This document shows, piece after piece, positions 5,350 to 8,077 of a stretch of 8,077 bases of DNA; positions within the stretch are counted from its first letter, which is position 1; the number at the start of each line of letters is the position of its first letter. The notes under the pieces are model-generated. The model saw nothing but the letters and a program-made list of their open reading frames with translations. It was not told where the DNA came from and searched no databases. Both the position numbers and the translations under genes were made by a program. Origin of the DNA: Nanohaloarchaea archaeon PL-Br10_U2g16 (GTDB lineage Archaea; Nanohalarchaeota; Nanosalinia; Nanosalinales; Nanosalinaceae); the NCBI GenBank assembly GCA_001563995.1, contig LKMV01000032.1, positions 1-8,077 of the forward strand. Direction: 5' to 3'.

Positions 5350-5357
5350 CTTTAAAA
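5350..5357 (-). promoter_or_regulatory. TATA-like promoter of rpl44e
   Basis: The minus strand reads CCCTTTTAAAGTTTC, with the core 22-29 nt before the ATG at 5328. It lies in the 96-nt spacer after pyrH and matches the leaderless geometry seen elsewhere in this window. Confidence 0.55.
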
Positions 5358-5359
5358 GG

Positions 5360-5371
5360 GATGACCTCATC
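5360..5371. repeat. Short inverted repeat upstream of the rpl44e TATA box
   Basis: The plus strand reads GATGA-CC-TCATC, with perfect 5-bp arms around 2 bases. It begins 3 bases beyond the TATA-like core, overlapping the expected TFB-recognition element. It is a candidate operator, but arms this short can be chance. Confidence 0.3.
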
Positions 5372-5418
5372 AAGGGTTTGATTTTAGTAATCTCAGAGCA
5401 GCCATATTCTAGTTATCC

Positions 5419-5424
5419 AAAAAA
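5419..5424 (-). terminator. Oligo-T terminator after pyrH
   Basis: The minus strand has a T6 run immediately after the pyrH TAA stop, extended by the A/T-rich stop region. No strong hairpin precedes it. It lies between pyrH and the rpl44e promoter, as expected for a unit boundary. Confidence 0.45.
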
Positions 5425-6063
5425 TTATTCAGTAACTATTTCTGTGCCCTTAGCTCCCTCAGGATCGGAAATATTATCTAAACCGCCTTCAAATATCTTT
5501 GTAGGTATTTCCGATCTCTTGATTAGGTTCAAGGCGGTAGAATCTATAAGCTCGTAGCTTCCTGGCCTATGGTCATCTCCTACTAGCTCCATCAGCTTCT
5601 CTACCGTAACTTCTTCCAGCCTTTCAGCGTCGGGATTCTCGGGATGAGGATCGTAGACCCCGTCAATAGTTGTGGCAATATACAGATCAGAGTCTAGCAC
5701 CTCTGCAACGGTTGCAGCCACAGCATCAGTTGAGTATCCCGGTGTGAGACCTCCCATAACTACATCTTGCCCGGAACTTACGGCTTCTCTAAGCTCATCT
5801 AAGGTTTCTGGAACGGTCGGATAGCTTCCCATAGCTGTTCCAAGGGTCTTCGCATTCAGTCTTGTAGCTTTTATACCTACAAGGTCCTGTTCTCCGTTAT
5901 TAGAGTCATACCTTACAGCTTCTACATGGTCACTTAGATCTCCTGCTCCCGTTACCACTACAGTCTGCTCTTCCTGTTCAAAGCTTTCAGCAAGTTTTTC
6001 AAGGTTTTCAAGATTTTCCCTTACTACTGATCCTCCTACAGAGAATACTTTGTCGACATTCAT
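5425..6063 (-). CDS. pyrH: Archaeal-type UMP kinase
   Basis: The 212-residue amino-acid-kinase-fold protein phosphorylates UMP to UDP with ATP in pyrimidine synthesis. Residues 8-13 (SVGGSV) are the N-terminal GGS phosphate loop. Residues 62-72 (VGIKATRLNAK) match the archaeal signature giKxTRlNA. Residues 81-85 (YPTVP), 103-118 (MGGLTPGYSTDAVAAT, the GG-PGhsTDAvAA segment) and 132-140 (TIDGVYDPH) are typical UMP-binding and ATP-binding regions. The end carries IDSTALNLIKRS (173-184). The segment at 35-42 reads VVVTGAGD where relatives often have a GGG run, a mild divergence. Family length is about 220-230, so it is complete. Its ATG overlaps the gins stop as ATGA, with a GAGGTG site 5 nt upstream, which points to coupling. 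Pairing with a replication gene is probably positional. Confidence 0.94.
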   Translation of the reverse strand: MNVDKVFSVGGSVVRENLENLEKLAESFEQEEQTVVVTGAGDLSDHVEAVRYDSNNGEQDLVGIKATRLNAKTLGTAMGSYPTVPETLDELREAVSSGQDVVMGGLTPGYSTDAVAATVAEVLDSDLYIATTIDGVYDPHPENPDAERLEEVTVEKLMELVGDDHRPGSYELIDSTALNLIKRSEIPTKIFEGGLDNISDPEGAKGTEIVTE

Positions 6064-6638
6064 TCTACCACCTCTACCTGTCCTCTGTTCTCAAGTATCT
6101 CAGCGTTTTCTTCAGGTATCTGTTTCTCCTCACCCTCCTCTAAAGGCCCGTATGATTCAAGATCCGTCCCCATGAACTCCGGTATATCCGAAAGGACTTC
6201 TACCTTTGTGTAAGAAGTTGGATCCTCCTCTTCTTCCTCCTCTTCATCCTCAAGATCTTCTTCTGGCAATTCAATATCTTCAGGATCAGGAGAGGACTCT
6301 ACCATCTCGGTGACCTCTTCATCGTACTGCTCAAAAGTTTCCTTAATATTTCTGAAAAACTCCGACTCTCTTGGGAGAAGGTTGAGCTCTGAAGCCTTGA
6401 CTTCGGCTTTAACCGATATTTTTGCGTTTTTTACTATTTTTTCCTGCCTCAGACCTATTATCTTATCAAAAACTCTTTTTGCATTCCTGTACTCTCTCTT
6501 ATCCGTAGACTCCTTCATATCTAGGTACTGCGAGACCCTTAAAAAGAAGTTATCGTCTAGTTTGGAGAGCTCCTCCTGTCTCTTCTCTTTTTTCTGTATC
6601 TTTCTCAGCTCGCTAAAGGTTAAGGCTTCTTCTGTCAT
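6060..6638 (-). CDS. GINS complex protein, Gins51 (A-then-B) type
   Basis: The 192-residue protein is an archaeal GINS subunit of the Gins51/Gins15 class, part of the Cdc45-MCM-GINS helicase assembly. The helical A domain (about 1-112) has LSKLDDNFFLRVSQYL (24-39) and the ExRNAKxxxDKIIxLRxxKI pattern (49-68). An acidic linker (117-139) includes a run of seven or more Glu/Asp. The small beta B domain (143-190) reads VEVLSDIPEFMGTDL and then YGPLEEGE and IPEENAEILENRG, matching the conserved peFvGpDgrxYGPfxxGDxxxLPxxnAxxLixrG. The A-then-B order separates it from Gins23. Archaea with one GINS gene build a homotetramer, but the window cannot tell whether a second gene exists. It follows the primase gene, a common archaeal pairing, after 53 nt that contain a TATA-like box. 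Confidence 0.92.
   Translation of the reverse strand: MTEEALTFSELRKIQKKEKRQEELSKLDDNFFLRVSQYLDMKESTDKREYRNAKRVFDKIIGLRQEKIVKNAKISVKAEVKASELNLLPRESEFFRNIKETFEQYDEEVTEMVESSPDPEDIELPEEDLEDEEEEEEEDPTSYTKVEVLSDIPEFMGTDLESYGPLEEGEEKQIPEENAEILENRGQVEVVE
6069..6074 (-). promoter_or_regulatory. Shine-Dalgarno of pyrH
   Basis: The minus strand reads GAGGTG, 5 nt before the pyrH ATG at 6063 and inside the end of gins. It supports this start in the ATGA overlap. Confidence 0.65.
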
Positions 6639-6640
6639 CT

Positions 6641-6655
6641 GTCAAAATATTTGAC
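6641..6655. repeat. Palindrome in the gins start region
   Basis: The plus strand reads GTCAAA-ATA-TTTGAC, with perfect 6-bp arms around 3 bases. It covers 3-17 nt before the gins ATG. Given a TATA box at 6663-6668, it would straddle or lie just upstream of the transcription start, a position where a bound repressor would block initiation. The assignment as an operator is an inference. Confidence 0.4.
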
Positions 6656-6660
6656 TGAAG

Positions 6661-6670
6661 ACTTATAACC
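6661..6670 (-). promoter_or_regulatory. TATA-like promoter of gins-pyrH
   Basis: The minus strand reads GGTTATAAGT, with the TTATAA core 25-30 nt before the gins ATG at 6638. It implies that gins-pyrH can be transcribed separately from the primase gene. A second short inverted repeat, CGAAG-AA-CTTCG on the plus strand at 6673-6684, lies just upstream of it. Confidence 0.45.
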
Positions 6671-6672
6671 AC

Positions 6673-6684
6673 CGAAGAACTTCG
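6673..6684. repeat. Short inverted repeat upstream of the gins TATA box
   Basis: The plus strand reads CGAAG-AA-CTTCG, with perfect 5-bp arms. Its place next to the TATA box resembles the repeats before rps2 and rpl44e. It could alternatively be a weak hairpin at the 3' end of the primase mRNA. Confidence 0.28.
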
Positions 6685-6691
6685 AAAACCG

Positions 6692-8077
6692 CTAAATTTT
6701 CTTCACTTTTTCGTCTTCATTACAGGTCTGAACGTGGTCACGGTAGTAGCTCTCCATCTTGTACTGTTTACCGCAGTGCGGACATTCGTATTCGTACTCG
6801 TCTTCTTCATCTTCGTCTTCATCCCAGTCTTCCTCTTTTTTCACCTTTCTGAAGGCGTAGCTCACAGGATTTGGTACTTTCTCCTCCAGGTTATCGCCTT
6901 CGTAGATCTGCATATCCTTGTAGTAGCCATCAGCATCATAGTTCGGTGGAGGAACGTCTTCATTCCTCTGCTGATGCCAACGTAGCTGTGACTTTACATA
7001 TGCATCCCTTAACGGCTCCTTATTTTTTTCATCATTCCACTCCCAGATCTTTGTCTCGATAACCTCCCAGGAGTAGCCCACACATCTAAAGAAGTTTATC
7101 AGTATGAAGAGACCTCGTTTCCTGCCGTCTTCTAACCCTTCAAGCAGGTTTTTGATAGTTGGCGGAAAGTATTCTTCAGGTATAGCGTTTTCAGGTCTTT
7201 CAAACTCCTTCTCCTTCCTTTTTTGTTTCTTTTTCTGCTCTTGTTTCATTTCTTCAGCTATAAAGTCCATGGCCTGTACTGCTAGCTCTGTAGCCTCTCC
7301 TTCCTCATAATCTTCTAGAAAGCCTGTCTCAAAATCTATTTTATCCATTTCCGCATCTTCTTTCTGAAAACTATCAATCTCTTCTGGTTCTATAGGTAGT
7401 GAGACTAACCAAGAACCATCGTGCAGAGAGTAAGGCATTCTAAACAAGTGGCGGGATCCCCAGTCGTTCTCAATATCCGCCACCTGATACGGATCCGTAC
7501 CTTCCTCCGTATCCATCTCCGAACCGTAACCATACTCAGCTACCTTCTTTTTCATCTCCTGCTCCAAGCTCTCCCTGATATAGTTTACTATACCTCTGGG
7601 AAGCCTTGGATACAGCGTTCTAAGCTCTTTCCCATCGATAGATCTTGGAAAAGCCTCTCCTTTAACACCTATATGGAATCCTCTGTTCCCGGAGAACTTC
7701 ACACCTATATTTTCTATGCCGTGGTTTTCAAGCTGTTCCACCACTAGTTTAGCGGTCTCTTTCGCCAGCTCGAAAGAATGGTCGCAGTCAATATCTATAA
7801 CAAGATCCCAGCCTTTTCTCAGATCGTCGTGGTCGCCTACTTCATCTATCAGAAGCGGATTCCGCCATTTTTCAACAGAGAAATGGAAAGCTACCGCGCC
7901 ATCATCCACAAACTGCTGGAAATCTCCCGGGAAGTTCACCGCATCCGGCCTCTTACCATAACCCTGTGGATATGTAGGAGCTACCTCTCTATACTCCGCC
8001 AGCTCAATAACCCTTTCTACAAGCTCTTCCTGTTCGTAGTACTGCCTGATCTTCCAGTCCTGAGGTTTTTCTCTATC
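6692..8077 (-). CDS. priS: Fused PriS-PriL type DNA primase with C-terminal zinc finger (5' end outside the window)
   Basis: The frame is open to the right edge, giving 461 visible residues with no Met in the first 46. The GTG at 7939 is internal, because YPQGYGKRP upstream continues the conserved N-terminal region. Residues below count from that GTG. The catalytic prim-pol domain has WDLVIDIDCD (44-53, the DxD metal ligands Asp49 and Asp51), FSGNRGFHIG (82-91) and SRHLFRMPYSLH (162-173), with a likely third acidic ligand in VADIEND. The zinc knuckle many archaeal PriS proteins carry after DxD is absent. A charged segment (230-248) leads to a PriL C-terminal-like domain (about 250-366) with FPPTIKNLLEGLEDGRKR and a closing NPVSYAF. 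The cysteines expected there for a 4Fe-4S cluster seem replaced (Thr261, Tyr334, Tyr346, and Glu near 352). After an acidic tether (369-385) a zinc finger follows: Cys386, Cys389, His402, Cys406. It makes RNA/DNA primers for replication. Confidence 0.92.
   Translation of the reverse strand, partial: DREKPQDWKIRQYYEQEELVERVIELAEYREVAPTYPQGYGKRPDAVNFPGDFQQFVDDGAVAFHFSVEKWRNPLLIDEVGDHDDLRKGWDLVIDIDCDHSFELAKETAKLVVEQLENHGIENIGVKFSGNRGFHIGVKGEAFPRSIDGKELRTLYPRLPRGIVNYIRESLEQEMKKKVAEYGYGSEMDTEEGTDPYQVADIENDWGSRHLFRMPYSLHDGSWLVSLPIEPEEIDSFQKEDAEMDKIDFETGFLEDYEEGEATELAVQAMDFIAEEMKQEQKKKQKRKEKEFERPENAIPEEYFPPTIKNLLEGLEDGRKRGLFILINFFRCVGYSWEVIETKIWEWNDEKNKEPLRDAYVKSQLRWHQQRNEDVPPPNYDADGYYKDMQIYEGDNLEEKVPNPVSYAFRKVKKEEDWDEDEDEEDEYEYECPHCGKQYKMESYYRDHVQTCNEDEKVKKI

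Noticed and set aside
5376..5411. Minus-strand 11-codon frame MAALRLLKSNP in the pyrH-rpl44e spacer
   Set aside because: Too short to support, with no ribosome-binding site. It ends before the rpl44e promoter and could be chance.
7937..7939. GTG as the true primase start
   Set aside because: The frame continues upstream without a stop to the window edge and encodes plausible primase N-terminal sequence (for example YPQGYGKRP). The real start is outside the window.
1..8077. CRISPR array, mobile element, tRNA or rRNA
   Set aside because: No direct repeat series, transposase, terminal repeats, tRNA-like T-loop/anticodon pattern or rRNA signature was seen. The window is almost entirely housekeeping coding sequence, with no gene-free stretch over 100 nt.

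Overview
The window is a dense archaeal information-processing region. It holds thirteen recognisable genes and possibly the first few codons of a fourteenth, all on the minus strand, so transcription runs from high to low coordinates. Archaeal identity rests on eL42, eS27, aIF2-alpha, Nop10, RpoK, PAC2, a GINS protein, an archaeal-type UMP kinase and an archaeo-eukaryotic primase. The primase carries catalytic (PriS) and PriL-like parts in one chain, a DPANN arrangement. Proteins rich in Asp/Glu, moderate GC and very short spacers suggest Nanohaloarchaeota or a close relative. That placement is an inference, made without a phylogeny.

Layout in transcription order. A primase gene, 5'-truncated at the right edge (6692-8077), is followed by gins and pyrH (5425-6638, overlapping by 4 nt). 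Next come rpl44e, rps27e and a multi-pass membrane protein of unknown function (4260-5328). The next group is aif2a, nop10, a PAC2-family proteasome-assembly chaperone and rpoK (2378-4220), packed with spacers of 2-4 nt or overlaps. Then come a divergent enolase-like gene (1272-2327), rps2 and a small flavodoxin-fold FMN reductase (76-1221). A possible further gene begins at 22 and leaves the window on the left.

Regulation can be partly read from the spacers. First genes of inferred units (gins, rpl44e, aif2a, eno-like, rps2, and the left-edge start) have an A/T-rich TATA-like box about 20-35 nt before the ATG and no well-placed Shine-Dalgarno, as expected for leaderless or nearly leaderless mRNAs. 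Several internal genes (pyrH, rps27e, PAC2) have clear GAGGTG/AGGTGA sites. Oligo-T runs follow pyrH, rpoK and the FMN reductase gene, and the rpoK one is preceded by a small hairpin.

Three points deserve most attention. First, the gene in the canonical archaeal enolase position (between rpoK and rps2) encodes a short protein that appears to have lost most enolase catalytic and metal-binding residues. Second, the primase retains its polymerase motifs, but its PriL-like domain appears to have lost all four iron-sulfur cysteines, and it ends in a C2HC zinc finger on an acidic tether. Third, Nop10 has a collapsed second zinc half-site. The rest is ordinary archaeal housekeeping, with two classic clusters (eL42-eS27-aIF2alpha-Nop10-PAC2 and RpoK-Eno-uS2) placed directly end to end.
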